NCBI GenBank assembly: GCA_964415065.1 | Contig: CAYPYX010000006.1 | Span: 1 to 64,000, forward strand | DNA: 64,000 nt | Source: VMCP01 sp964415065 | GTDB taxonomy: Bacteria; Bacteroidota; Bacteroidia; NS11-12g; UBA955 | Reading direction: 5' to 3' | Shown: piece after piece, positions 1 through 7,950 of the stretch | Layout of the letters: each line of letters starts with the position of its first letter | Numbering within the stretch: position 1 is the first letter of the stretch | The notes under the pieces: model-generated | The model's input: the letters and a program-made list of their open reading frames with translations, nothing else | Database searches by the model: none | Told to the model about the DNA's origin: nothing | Position numbers and translations under genes: made by a program

Positions 1-65
1 GAACTTTTATATTTGGTCCATTTTTCGTTAATGGAACCTTGTGGAATTTTAGAATCTAATTTCAT
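1..65 (-). CDS. sdhA: Succinate dehydrogenase/fumarate reductase flavoprotein subunit, N-terminal fragment
   Basis: Only the first 21 codons are inside the window; the rest runs off the left edge. The peptide begins MKLDSKIPQGSINEKW, which resembles the N-terminus of Bacteroidota SdhA/FrdA, the FAD-carrying subunit that oxidises succinate to fumarate at the inner membrane. The ATG is at 65-63, 25 bases after the stop of the cytochrome b subunit gene on the same strand. The order sdhC-sdhA is the usual one in this phylum, and sdhB would be expected beyond the window. Identification rests on the short N-terminus plus gene order. Confidence 0.8.
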   Translation of the reverse strand, partial: MKLDSKIPQGSINEKWTKYKS

Positions 66-90
66 ACTCACTTTTTATTATTAATGGTGA

Positions 91-804
91 TTATTTGATA
101 ATTCCCAAATGCATTACCACGGGTATTGCAGCGAAAATTAATGGTACGATTATGGAAAAAGCAGTTCCTAAAGTAGAAATCAATGGGGTGTAAGACTTAT
201 GATTGATTCCTAGGGTTTGGAATGCACTAGCAAATCCATGTAGCAAGTGATATGCTAAAGAAAAACATCCCAAAACATAAACAATAACAGCAATAGGATT
301 GGCAAATACTTGAACCATTTCAACGAATAAGTTTTCCAATACCTCTTGAGAGCCAGTATGTTCTACTGCGTATTGTATTTCTCCAAGATGATGAGGCATT
401 CCAAAACGAGAAACTACCCAAAAATGTTTAAGGTGTAATACCAAGAAAATCAAAATAAGTGTACCCAACAAACCCATACTTCTTGAATACCATTTGCTGT
501 TTGCTGATCCAGCAGCTTTAGCATATTTGGCTTTACGTTTTGCGCGGTTGTCGAACACCAACCAGATACCTTGGCCAATGTGGATGATGAACCCTAAAAA
601 TAAGAAAATTTCAGTGGTGCGAATCAACCAATTTTCAGCCATGAAACGCGCTGCATAGTTGAATGTTTTACCTCCGTCGTTGAAAAAAACGGTGGCGTTA
701 ATTAGACAGTGAACCAATAAAAAGGCGATCAAAGATACCCCGGTCACTGCCATAACAAGTTTTCTACCCAAGCTGGACGAAAACAAGAACGACATAACTC
801 CCAT
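91..804 (-). CDS. sdhC: Succinate dehydrogenase cytochrome b558 subunit
   Basis: This 237-residue integral membrane protein anchors succinate dehydrogenase and passes electrons from the iron-sulfur subunit through haem b to menaquinone. The N-terminus (SSSLGRKLVMAVTGVSLIAF) is the family signature. About five hydrophobic helices follow, near residues 14-36, 62-83, 108-126, 167-190 and 212-232. Candidate haem-ligand histidines lie within or beside the helices (for example HCLINA and HIGQG). The ATG at 804 is used; a second ATG three codons later (MSFLF) is equally plausible and closer to relatives. It is the first gene of the sdhCAB operon, with sdhA starting 25 bases downstream. Confidence 0.93.
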   Translation of the reverse strand: MGVMSFLFSSSLGRKLVMAVTGVSLIAFLLVHCLINATVFFNDGGKTFNYAARFMAENWLIRTTEIFLFLGFIIHIGQGIWLVFDNRAKRKAKYAKAAGSANSKWYSRSMGLLGTLILIFLVLHLKHFWVVSRFGMPHHLGEIQYAVEHTGSQEVLENLFVEMVQVFANPIAVIVYVLGCFSLAYHLLHGFASAFQTLGINHKSYTPLISTLGTAFSIIVPLIFAAIPVVMHLGIIK

Positions 805-882
805 AAATGTTTAGTTTTGATTTAGAATTCTGCAAATTTAACAATTCACAACAAGAATAGTTCGTTGATTTTTGAATGCTCT

Positions 883-1503
883 TTATTTAGAATCAGTCAA
901 ATTAGCATTTAGGTCTTTTAAGACCTGCATCTTTTGGAGGTATTTTCCCACGATGTCAAATTCTATATTTACTAAATCTCCAGCTTTTGCATTTTTTAAA
1001 CTGGTGTTTTCCCAAGTGTAGGGTATGATTGCAACACTGAATGCATCCGGAAAACTATCCACAACAGTTAAACTAATTCCGTTGAGTGTAACACTTCCTT
1101 TACCCACTGTTAATCCTGCATTTTCAGGGTGTGAAATAAAAATCAAATGGGAGCCATCAACATCGTGAATTTCATCAATGGTGCCTGTACAATCAACGTG
1201 TCCTTGAACAATATGACCATCAAATCGCCCATTGGCTGGCATACAGCGTTCGATATTTACAATGTGTCCAACCTTCCATTGAGAGAGGCTACTTCGATTC
1301 AATGTTTCCTTTATGGCGGTGATGGTATAGGTGTTTTCGTTGGAATTTACACTAGTAACTGTTAAACAGACACCATCGTGTGCAACACTTTGATCTACTT
1401 TTAATTCGTGCGCTATCGGACACTGCATAGTTATATCCAAGTTTGTGCCTGCGTTTTTCAATTCCTTGACAACTGACAGAGTTTCTACGATACCGGTAAA
1501 CAT
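883..1503 (-). CDS. ribE: Riboflavin synthase, alpha subunit
   Basis: Riboflavin synthase dismutates two molecules of 6,7-dimethyl-8-ribityllumazine to riboflavin and a pyrimidinedione, the last step of vitamin B2 synthesis, in the cytosol. The protein begins with the invariant MFTGIVE and has the two expected lumazine-binding barrels, about residues 1-97 and 98-195; the second begins with the typical GHIVQGHVDCTG. The length of 206 residues is normal. A TTG three codons upstream is in frame, but ATG at 1503 gives the canonical N-terminus. The gene sits on the minus strand before sdhC and is divergent from grpE. No other riboflavin genes are adjacent. Confidence 0.95.
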   Translation of the reverse strand: MFTGIVETLSVVKELKNAGTNLDITMQCPIAHELKVDQSVAHDGVCLTVTSVNSNENTYTITAIKETLNRSSLSQWKVGHIVNIERCMPANGRFDGHIVQGHVDCTGTIDEIHDVDGSHLIFISHPENAGLTVGKGSVTLNGISLTVVDSFPDAFSVAIIPYTWENTSLKNAKAGDLVNIEFDIVGKYLQKMQVLKDLNANLTDSK

Positions 1504-1606
1504 GATGTCCAAATTAAGGACATTTGTTCAGTATAAACAATGCGAAATGTTAAAAAATTCTGACAAGTTGACACTCATTTTTTCGTGGCAAGATGTTTGA
1601 TTGGAG

Positions 1607-1614
1607 TAGATTTG
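1607..1614 (+). promoter_or_regulatory. Bacteroidota -7 box (TAGATTTG) for grpE-dnaJ
   Basis: An exact match to the phylum consensus TAnnTTTG lies 45 bases before the grpE start, in the intergenic region between divergent ribE and grpE. I see no clear TTG element at the usual -33 spacing, so the call rests on the -7 box and its position. Confidence 0.45.
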
Positions 1615-1658
1615 TAGTTTAAATAAAAAGTACAACAAGGAATAACTTAAAAACAAAC

Positions 1659-2249
1659 ATGAATACGACTGAGAATCATACTGAGAACGTCAATGAAAAT
1701 GAATTGAATTCGCATGAGAATGAGAATCCAAATCAAACATCCCCCGAAAACGAAAATGAAGTCAATGAAAAACATGACGATACCCCAGAAATGAGTCCAG
1801 AAATGGAGAATGGAGGTTCTGATGCCGTGCAAATTGAACGAGAAAAATACATTCGTTTGTATAGTGAATTTGAGAATTTTAGACGTAGAACTGCAAAGGA
1901 ACGTCTAGATTTAATTCAAAACGCAAGTAAAGACATCATTGAGAGTTTACTTCCTGTGGTAGATGACATGGAGCGAGCAATTAAAGCCTTGCAGGGAAGT
2001 GAAGAGAACAAATCTGCACTAGAAGGAATGGATTTGGTTTATAAAAAATTCTATGGTATTCTGGAGAGAAAAGGTTTAAAGCCGATGGTTGCTGTTGGTG
2101 AAACTTTTGATGCTGAAATTCATGAAGCGGTGACCCAATTTGCAGCTCCTAGTCCGGAGTTAGTGGGAAAGGTTATTGATGAAGTGGAAAAAGGATATTA
2201 TTTGAATGATAAAGTAGTGCGTTTTGCTAAAGTAATCGTAGGTAACTAA
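1659..2249 (+). CDS. grpE: Nucleotide exchange factor GrpE
   Basis: GrpE is the co-chaperone that releases ADP from DnaK. The 196-residue protein has a long, acidic, Asn/Glu-rich disordered N-terminus (residues 1-62), then the coiled-coil and four-helix dimer region starting near EKYIRLYSEFENFRRRTAKE, and the beta-wing DnaK-binding domain ending in GYYLNDKVVRFAKVIVGN. This is a normal family layout. It is followed 11 bases later by dnaJ, so the two form a chaperone operon; dnaK is not in the window. A copy of the recurring CATCCCCCGAAAA word falls in the disordered region at 1738-1750 and encodes part of TSPENEN. Confidence 0.96.
   Translation: MNTTENHTENVNENELNSHENENPNQTSPENENEVNEKHDDTPEMSPEMENGGSDAVQIEREKYIRLYSEFENFRRRTAKERLDLIQNASKDIIESLLPVVDDMERAIKALQGSEENKSALEGMDLVYKKFYGILERKGLKPMVAVGETFDAEIHEAVTQFAAPSPELVGKVIDEVEKGYYLNDKVVRFAKVIVGN
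1738..1750 (+). repeat. Recurrent word CATCCCCCGAAAA, copy 1 (in grpE)
   Basis: Perfect 13-base copy in the disordered N-terminal coding region of grpE, on the coding strand. It is one of a dispersed family described in the findings. Confidence 0.6.
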
Positions 2250-2260
2250 AATTCAGAAAA

Positions 2261-3376
2261 ATGAGCAAACGCGATTATTATGATATTCTAGGGGTTTCTA
2301 AAAATGCTTCGGCTGATGAATTGAAGAAAGCATACAGGAAGCTAGCAATTAAATATCATCCAGACAAAAATCCCGGAGATAAAGAAGCTGAAGAGAATTT
2401 TAAAGAGGCTGCTGAGGCTTATGATGTATTAAGTAACGAAGAAAAAAGAAGACGCTACGACCAATTTGGACACGCAGGAATGGGCGGTGCAGGAGGTTAC
2501 GGTGGAGGCGGGTTCTCTATGGATGACATCTTTAGTCAGTTCGGTGATGTTTTTGGGGATGATAGCATTTTTGGTTCCTTCTTCGGAGGAGGTGGAGGAG
2601 GTCGTGGAAGAAATCGTCGGACTGTAGGTACCAACATCAGAATCAAGTTGAAACTGACATTGGAGGAAATGCGTACTGGGGTTGAAAAGAAGGTGAAATA
2701 CCGTCGAATGGTGGTAGCCAAAGATGTTAAATTTAGTTCTTGCAGACATTGTAATGGTTCGGGTGTTGTAAAACAAGTTACCAATACATTCTTGGGTCAA
2801 ATGGCTACTCAAAGTGCGTGTCCCGTTTGTCAAGGATTGGGTCAAGTTATCGAAAGCAAACCAAAAGAAGCGAATGAGCAAGGTTTAATTCCCGAGGAGT
2901 TCGAAACTACATTGAAAATTCCAGGCGGCGTTGCTGATGGTATGCAATTAAGCATCCAAGGCAAGGGTAACGATGGTCCAGCAGGTGGAGCTCCTGGTGA
3001 CTTGATTGTTCTGGTTGAGGAAGTAGCACACGAAGAACTAAAGAGAGATAATAATAACGTCATTTATACTTTGTGGTTAAGTGTTCCTGAAGCGGTGCTT
3101 GGAGCTCAGATTGAAGTTCCAACTTTGGATGGTAAGGCCAAAATCAAAGTGGAACCTGGTACACAGAATGGGAAGGTATTGAGACTAAAGGGTAAAGGAT
3201 TTCCGGATTTAAACGGATATGGAACAGGCGATCAATTGGTGGTAGTGAATGTTTTTATTCCCACAAAAGTGAGCAGTGAAGAGAAAGAGATTTTGTTGAA
3301 GTTGCAAGAAAGCAAGAATTTCAAACCCGATGAGAAAGATAAGAGCTTCTTTGATCGAGTGAGAGATTTTTTCTAA
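2261..3376 (+). CDS. dnaJ: Chaperone DnaJ with a reduced zinc domain
   Basis: DnaJ is the Hsp40 partner of DnaK. It has a J domain (residues 1-70, HPD at 33-35), a Gly/Phe-rich linker (about 72-117), a zinc-finger region and two C-terminal substrate-binding beta domains ending in the usual RVRDFF. Normal DnaJ carries four CxxCxGxG motifs. Here only two are present, CRHCNGSG (161-168) and CPVCQGLG (187-194). By alignment with the family these are motifs II and III, which together form zinc centre 2. Motifs I and IV, which form zinc centre 1, are absent. The length of 371 is near normal. It is the second gene of the grpE operon and is followed by a terminator. Confidence 0.95.
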   Translation: MSKRDYYDILGVSKNASADELKKAYRKLAIKYHPDKNPGDKEAEENFKEAAEAYDVLSNEEKRRRYDQFGHAGMGGAGGYGGGGFSMDDIFSQFGDVFGDDSIFGSFFGGGGGGRGRNRRTVGTNIRIKLKLTLEEMRTGVEKKVKYRRMVVAKDVKFSSCRHCNGSGVVKQVTNTFLGQMATQSACPVCQGLGQVIESKPKEANEQGLIPEEFETTLKIPGGVADGMQLSIQGKGNDGPAGGAPGDLIVLVEEVAHEELKRDNNNVIYTLWLSVPEAVLGAQIEVPTLDGKAKIKVEPGTQNGKVLRLKGKGFPDLNGYGTGDQLVVVNVFIPTKVSSEEKEILLKLQESKNFKPDEKDKSFFDRVRDFF

Positions 3377-3407
3377 TTGCCTAAATAATTTATAGTGAAT
3401 TGAATTG

Positions 3408-3440
3408 AAAATGCGGATTTATCCGCATTTTTGTTTTTAT
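3408..3440 (+). terminator. Rho-independent terminator after dnaJ
   Basis: A perfect 11-bp stem (AAAATGCGGAT / ATCCGCATTTT) with a 2-base loop is followed by a T-rich tail. It lies 31 bases after the dnaJ stop codon and just before the M48 peptidase gene. Confidence 0.8.
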
Positions 3441-3450
3441 TTCTTTGTAT

Positions 3451-5847
3451 ATGATTCGTATTATTAATCGAAAATCGGGTAACTGGCATATTGCGTTTCG
3501 GTATTTTGTATGGTTTTTTGTTTTTGGGATATCCAATTCTGTTGTGAGCCAAAACAGTAAAATGGATTTCAATGATTATAAACCGATTTATTGCGGAGGA
3601 GATTTACCTGCAAATTTGAAGAGTCTCAGTAGCAAAAAAGCAATTGAGGCTATGAATCAAATTCAGAATACAGGGAAAACAGGAAGAGAACGAAGAACAG
3701 AAGAATCTCATGCGGTTGAAGTAAGCTTTTTTGAAGATCAAATTCTAAGTAGTGGGCAAGTTCTTTATGGAAATCCATTGTCGGACTATGTGGAGAAGGT
3801 GGGTCAGAGCTTAATTAAAGGGAATAAAGAATTAGTTGATGAAATCCAATTTTATGTGCTGCGTTCACACGTGCCTAATGCCTATACTACCTCCAATGGT
3901 TTAATATTCGTTAGTGTTGGATTGTTGGTTCGATTGGAAAATGAATCACAACTCGCTGTGATTTTAGCCCATGAAATTCAGCATTACGTTAAGAAACACT
4001 CTCTGTTGCAGTATAAAGAAAATCGCAAAGTTATGGCTACGAGTTCTCGTAATTCTAATTTTGAGGATAAGTTGAAATCTATCTACAGATTCAGTAAAGA
4101 TCAAGAATTTGAAGCCGATGATTTGGGATATGAAATGCTTAAGAACACAAATTATGACTTAAATGAAGGTATTTATGTGTTCGAAATGTTGAAGTATACG
4201 GATTATCCATTTCTAGAAACGCCTTATTCAATCGATTCTTTAGCAAGTGAAAATTATATTTTCCCTCAAACCGTTCGGGATCTTGCTGCCGCTTCGATTA
4301 AATCGGTTATGGAGGCAGAGGTGAAAAATAGAGTCATGGACGAGGCTGATTTGGAAGGAACACATCCCAGTTTGAATCAACGTATTCTGATTTTGAAAGA
4401 TCGAATTGCGAAGTTGGATATGACAGGAAAAAAGCGATTTATTTTGGATGAAAGCGCATTTCATTACATGCAGAAGATAGCACGTCATGAATTACTCTTG
4501 TTGTACATGCGTCGTTCGGATTATGGGCAGTCGTTTTACCTCTCCAAAGTGATGGAATTGCTTTATGGGAAGAGTCTCTTTTTATCGAAGGTGAGAGCTA
4601 TGAGTATTTATGCTTTGGCAGAACATCGTTTTAGAGGAAAAAACTTAAAAGACTTTGGTTGTAGTGTGTCTGATAATAAGGGTGAATGGAGGAATTTCTT
4701 TGCAGAAATTAATTCATTGACAGAGAAAGAACTCGGTGCATTTGCTGTTCGAGTAATTTGGCAGGAATGTTTAAAGTATCCTTCAGATGCATTTTTATTG
4801 GATGTAAGAGATCGAGCCTTTCGTACTTTGCAAAATAATGGTCGGGTATATGTAATGGATTTTTTGGCATTTGTTCCTTACAGTAAAAGATCAGTAACTA
4901 ATTCAAATTCGGCGGTTACGATTGCTCCCGGCAGTGGACAAGCTATTAAATCAGAAATTCCGGTTGTTCCTAAAGAAGAAAATGGGTCAAACTTATTAAA
5001 AAATCCGAGGAGTAGATCTCAATCATCTGCGACTGATAACAATGTAAGTTCCTCAATTGTTCCTAATGATCAGTTGCCTTATTTTTACGGTGCATTGCTT
5101 GATTTGCCAAAGCAAGATGAATTAAAAAAGTATCTTGAAAGTGTAAAAATTGATTTTGATTTATTGTCGAAGAATACCCCTAAACTAACTCCTTCAGAGA
5201 GGAGGGCGAAATTTGAAAAAGAGCAAAAAGAGAAATACAGACGACCCAATCCTGAAATTGAAGGTATTGTTGTTTTTCAACCTCAGGTTTCATTTACAAA
5301 TGCCCTAAGCAGATCGAATAAGAAAAAATTGTTCAGTGAGGAAAAATATAGAGAGCAATTAACAAAACATTGGTTATATGTAGGTAAGGTTTCAGGCTTA
5401 AATGTAAAGGTTTTGACCAATACTGCAGGTTCTGAATTGACCACTGAATCGTTGAATGATTATGCTCAATTGAATGATTGGATGATGGAGCGATTGAATA
5501 ATGACACCAACGAAATGTTACTATTTTATTCTCAATACGTTAATGAGCCCATGAAAGATTTTCAAACGGATTTGCTTTGTTGGACGAAGGTAGATTATAA
5601 AATAGTTCCTAGAGAGCTTCAATTGGATTATTTGTTGTATTCTATTTTTTATCCTCCGATTTTACCCTATTATTTGTATTGGCAGTTCCAGTTAGATTCA
5701 TACTTAAAGGAATTTACCATCGTTTACGATACCAAAACATCCAGAGTTAAATATCAAAGAAATAAGTATTTAGAAACTAAAATGACTGATGCAATGCTTA
5801 AAGCTCAAATATATGAAACCCTTTATGAATTGAGGCACACTCGTTAA
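3451..5847 (+). CDS. Secreted M48-type zinc metallopeptidase with a large unknown C-terminal region
   Basis: This predicted exported metalloprotease has 798 residues. A signal peptide spans about residues 1-34 (hydrophobic FVWFFVFGIS, then VVSQ). The zinc motif HEIQH is at 174-178 in the M48 context AHEIQHYVKKHS. A downstream EFEADDLGYEML (about 219-230) supplies the third zinc ligand, and GTHPSLNQRI matches the C-terminal M48 helix. Together these resemble the Htpx/Oma1/BepA-like family. Residues about 300-798 have no family I recognise; they include a Ser/Asn-rich linker (about 480-540) and an aromatic hydrophobic stretch near 730-750. ATG at 3451 is preferred over an in-frame TTG at 3445. 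It stands alone after a terminator. Confidence 0.8.
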   Translation: MIRIINRKSGNWHIAFRYFVWFFVFGISNSVVSQNSKMDFNDYKPIYCGGDLPANLKSLSSKKAIEAMNQIQNTGKTGRERRTEESHAVEVSFFEDQILSSGQVLYGNPLSDYVEKVGQSLIKGNKELVDEIQFYVLRSHVPNAYTTSNGLIFVSVGLLVRLENESQLAVILAHEIQHYVKKHSLLQYKENRKVMATSSRNSNFEDKLKSIYRFSKDQEFEADDLGYEMLKNTNYDLNEGIYVFEMLKYTDYPFLETPYSIDSLASENYIFPQTVRDLAAASIKSVMEAEVKNRVMDEADLEGTHPSLNQRILILKDRIAKLDMTGKKRFILDESAFHYMQKIARHELLLLYMRRSDYGQSFYLSKVMELLYGKSLFLSKVRAMSIYALAEHRFRGKNLKDFGCSVSDNKGEWRNFFAEINSLTEKELGAFAVRVIWQECLKYPSDAFLLDVRDRAFRTLQNNGRVYVMDFLAFVPYSKRSVTNSNSAVTIAPGSGQAIKSEIPVVPKEENGSNLLKNPRSRSQSSATDNNVSSSIVPNDQLPYFYGALLDLPKQDELKKYLESVKIDFDLLSKNTPKLTPSERRAKFEKEQKEKYRRPNPEIEGIVVFQPQVSFTNALSRSNKKKLFSEEKYREQLTKHWLYVGKVSGLNVKVLTNTAGSELTTESLNDYAQLNDWMMERLNNDTNEMLLFYSQYVNEPMKDFQTDLLCWTKVDYKIVPRELQLDYLLYSIFYPPILPYYLYWQFQLDSYLKEFTIVYDTKTSRVKYQRNKYLETKMTDAMLKAQIYETLYELRHTR

Positions 5848-5959
5848 CTAATAAATAGAATTTAACTAAGAACCAAAATTATAGAAAATATTCTCTGAGC
5901 GTATTACAGAAAACGAATTTAAGCTCAGAATAAAATTAACCCATCAAAAGTCCCAAAAA

Positions 5960-6874
5960 ATGAAAAAAATCGATTCACTTTATAGGTATAAATCGTTCGC
6001 AAATAAAAGTTCCAAAAATAGTTCCACTGAAAATGGTGAATCCGTTGCTTTAAAACTTGATTCTATATTTAGGTTAATCCGTAATCTCAAACACCCCAAG
6101 GTGAATGCATGGATTTTTTGTTCGCTATATATAGCAATGCAGCCTTTTGGAGTATTCAGTCAATCAAATCCAGGCTATTTGGGTAAAACGCAGTTAGTTG
6201 AAGTACATGCGCTTACGGAGTGGGGTAGAGTTTTAAGTTTTAATCCGACCGTAGTTACTTCCTTTGGATTATCGTACGAAATAGCACGAAATAAGAATTT
6301 TGGTATTTTGGTTGGATTTAGAACAAGTAATCAAAAACGTTATGCGGACGGTTATGAACCTCAATTCCATGTAGAGTCTGTTGATGATTATGTGAGTCCT
6401 AGAGAAGCTGATTTAGTAAATGGAAAGGATATCGATTATTTGTCTTTTTCAAATAATGAGCTTTACATTCAATTTAAACGATATAATACCAACAAAGGTG
6501 CTTTAGCGCCTTTTGGGTCTTATTGGGGACTTGAATTAAGTGGATCTCAGCTAACATCAAATGATAATCGGTTGCGTTTTCAACAATATGTTTGGCCGAA
6601 TGGATTCGTAGATTTACCGATAACGAAGAGCAATAGTACTGTTTTGGCTTTTATCCCTTCAGTGATATTTGGCAATAGACAGATGCTAACCGATGAGATT
6701 TCATTGAATGTTTTCATGGGATTAGGTACTGTTTTGTTTCACAATTCAAAGAACATGACCATATACGATGAATACGTTGATTCTGAAAAAGAAGTGGTTG
6801 ATTATATGATGGTTCGCCCAGTTGCTTTTAGTAGATTAATAAATGTTGGATTTAATTTAGGTTATTTCTTTTAG
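5960..6874 (+). CDS. Hypothetical secreted protein, possible outer-membrane beta-barrel
   Basis: I do not recognise this 304-residue protein. Residues 1-46 are hydrophilic and Ser/Asn-rich; a signal-like hydrophobic segment follows (WIFCSLYIAMQPFGVFSQ). If so, translation may really begin at the in-frame GTG near 6103 rather than the ATG at 5960. The mature part alternates polar and aromatic residues with glycine turns (for example FGLSYEIARNKNFGILVGFR) and ends RLINVGFNLGYFF, a terminal aromatic residue typical of outer-membrane barrels. It follows the M48 peptidase by 112 bases and ends before a strong terminator. A barrel is an inference from pattern only. Confidence 0.6.
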   Translation: MKKIDSLYRYKSFANKSSKNSSTENGESVALKLDSIFRLIRNLKHPKVNAWIFCSLYIAMQPFGVFSQSNPGYLGKTQLVEVHALTEWGRVLSFNPTVVTSFGLSYEIARNKNFGILVGFRTSNQKRYADGYEPQFHVESVDDYVSPREADLVNGKDIDYLSFSNNELYIQFKRYNTNKGALAPFGSYWGLELSGSQLTSNDNRLRFQQYVWPNGFVDLPITKSNSTVLAFIPSVIFGNRQMLTDEISLNVFMGLGTVLFHNSKNMTIYDEYVDSEKEVVDYMMVRPVAFSRLINVGFNLGYFF

Positions 6875-6902
6875 CCTAAAAATCTTTGTAAAGTGGAAGT
6901 GG

Positions 6903-6952
6903 AGGCATAAAAAAAGGCTATTTCTTTTTCGAAATAGCCTTTTTTTATGCCT
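6903..6952. terminator. Strong bidirectional terminator
   Basis: A perfect 22-bp stem with a 6-base loop; the stem itself contains the A-run and T-run, so it can stop transcription in both directions. It separates the plus-strand hypothetical gene from the convergent minus-strand menB. Confidence 0.88.
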
Positions 6953-7075
6953 ATAACTGATTTAAAATAGTCAAACGATCACATTTTAGTCCATTGGTTC
7001 TAGTAAATCATTTTTTAATTTCCAATTAAAAGAAATTAACTAAACTTTTTTGTATCGCCAGTTTATATTCGAAGT

Positions 7076-7897
7076 CTAAGGAAATTTTGGGAATTTTTGG
7101 AAATCAGGTTTGCGCTTTTCCAAAAATGCTTTTTTGCCTTCTTGTGCTTCTTCAGTTAGATAATAAAGCAAAGTTGCATCGCCAGCTAATTCCATTAATC
7201 CATGTTGACCGTCCAATTCAGCATTGAATGCTCTTTTTAACATGCGTATTGCCATTGGACTTCTTTCCATGATGGTTTCACACCAAGATACGGTTTCGTC
7301 TTCCAATTGCTCTAAAGGAACTACTTTGTTCACTAAGCCCATGCGTTCACATTCATCCGCAGTATATTGACGACACAAATACCAAATTTCACGAGCTTTC
7401 TTTTGGCCTACGTGACGTGCTAAATAGCTGCTACCAAATCCCCCGTCGAAACTACCTACTTTCGGTCCAGTTTGACCAAATTTGGCATGATCTGCCGCTA
7501 TGGTTAAATCACAAACTACATGAAGCACATGTCCACCTCCTATAGCATAGCCGTTTACCATGGCAATTACCGGTTTAGGGATAGAACGGATTTTTTTATG
7601 TAAATCCAAAACATTTAAACGAGGTACACCCGAATCATCCACGTAACCACCAATCCCTTTTACGTTTTGGTCGCCACCGGAACAAAATGCTTTGTCGCCA
7701 ATTCCAGTTAGAATTATGGTACTTATGTTTTGACTTTCGCGACAAATTTCCATAGCATCTAACATATCCATTACCGTTTGAGGGCGGAAAGCGTTGTATA
7801 CTTCTGGACGATTTATGGTAATTTTCGCAATTCCGTTGTAGAATTGAAAGAGTATATCGGAATACTCTTTAATGGTTTCCCAATTTCTTGTGCTCAT
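7076..7897 (-). CDS. menB: 1,4-dihydroxy-2-naphthoyl-CoA synthase
   Basis: MenB is a crotonase-fold enzyme that cyclises o-succinylbenzoyl-CoA to 1,4-dihydroxy-2-naphthoyl-CoA in menaquinone synthesis. Diagnostic segments are FCSGGDQ, the oxyanion-hole region AIGGGHVLH, and QTGPKVGSFDGGFGSSYLAR. The QTG form corresponds to the bicarbonate-dependent class. It ends KRKPDFQKFPKFP, as is common for MenB. The 273-residue length is normal. ATG at 7897 is chosen over an upstream TTG; a TAACTTTG -7 box lies only 7 bases before it. No other men gene is adjacent. Confidence 0.96.
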   Translation of the reverse strand: MSTRNWETIKEYSDILFQFYNGIAKITINRPEVYNAFRPQTVMDMLDAMEICRESQNISTIILTGIGDKAFCSGGDQNVKGIGGYVDDSGVPRLNVLDLHKKIRSIPKPVIAMVNGYAIGGGHVLHVVCDLTIAADHAKFGQTGPKVGSFDGGFGSSYLARHVGQKKAREIWYLCRQYTADECERMGLVNKVVPLEQLEDETVSWCETIMERSPMAIRMLKRAFNAELDGQHGLMELAGDATLLYYLTEEAQEGKKAFLEKRKPDFQKFPKFP

Positions 7898-7903
7898 TGG
7901 ATA

Positions 7904-7911
7904 CAAAGTTA
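7904..7911 (-). promoter_or_regulatory. -7 box (TAACTTTG) for menB
   Basis: An exact TAnnTTTG match whose last base is 7 bases from the A of the menB ATG, which would give a leaderless or nearly leaderless mRNA. Confidence 0.5.
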
Positions 7912-7950
7912 TCCAATTTGCACAAGAAATGCATGGGAACAGAGCAATTT

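Noticed and set aside
2429..2881. Long antisense open frame over dnaJ
   Set aside because: It is a shadow of dnaJ's codon bias, with low-complexity Thr/Ser content and no recognisable domain.
7440..7447. ATCCCCCG at 7439 and at 41670 as full members of the word family
   Set aside because: They match only the C-run core and diverge at the following AA, so they were not counted.
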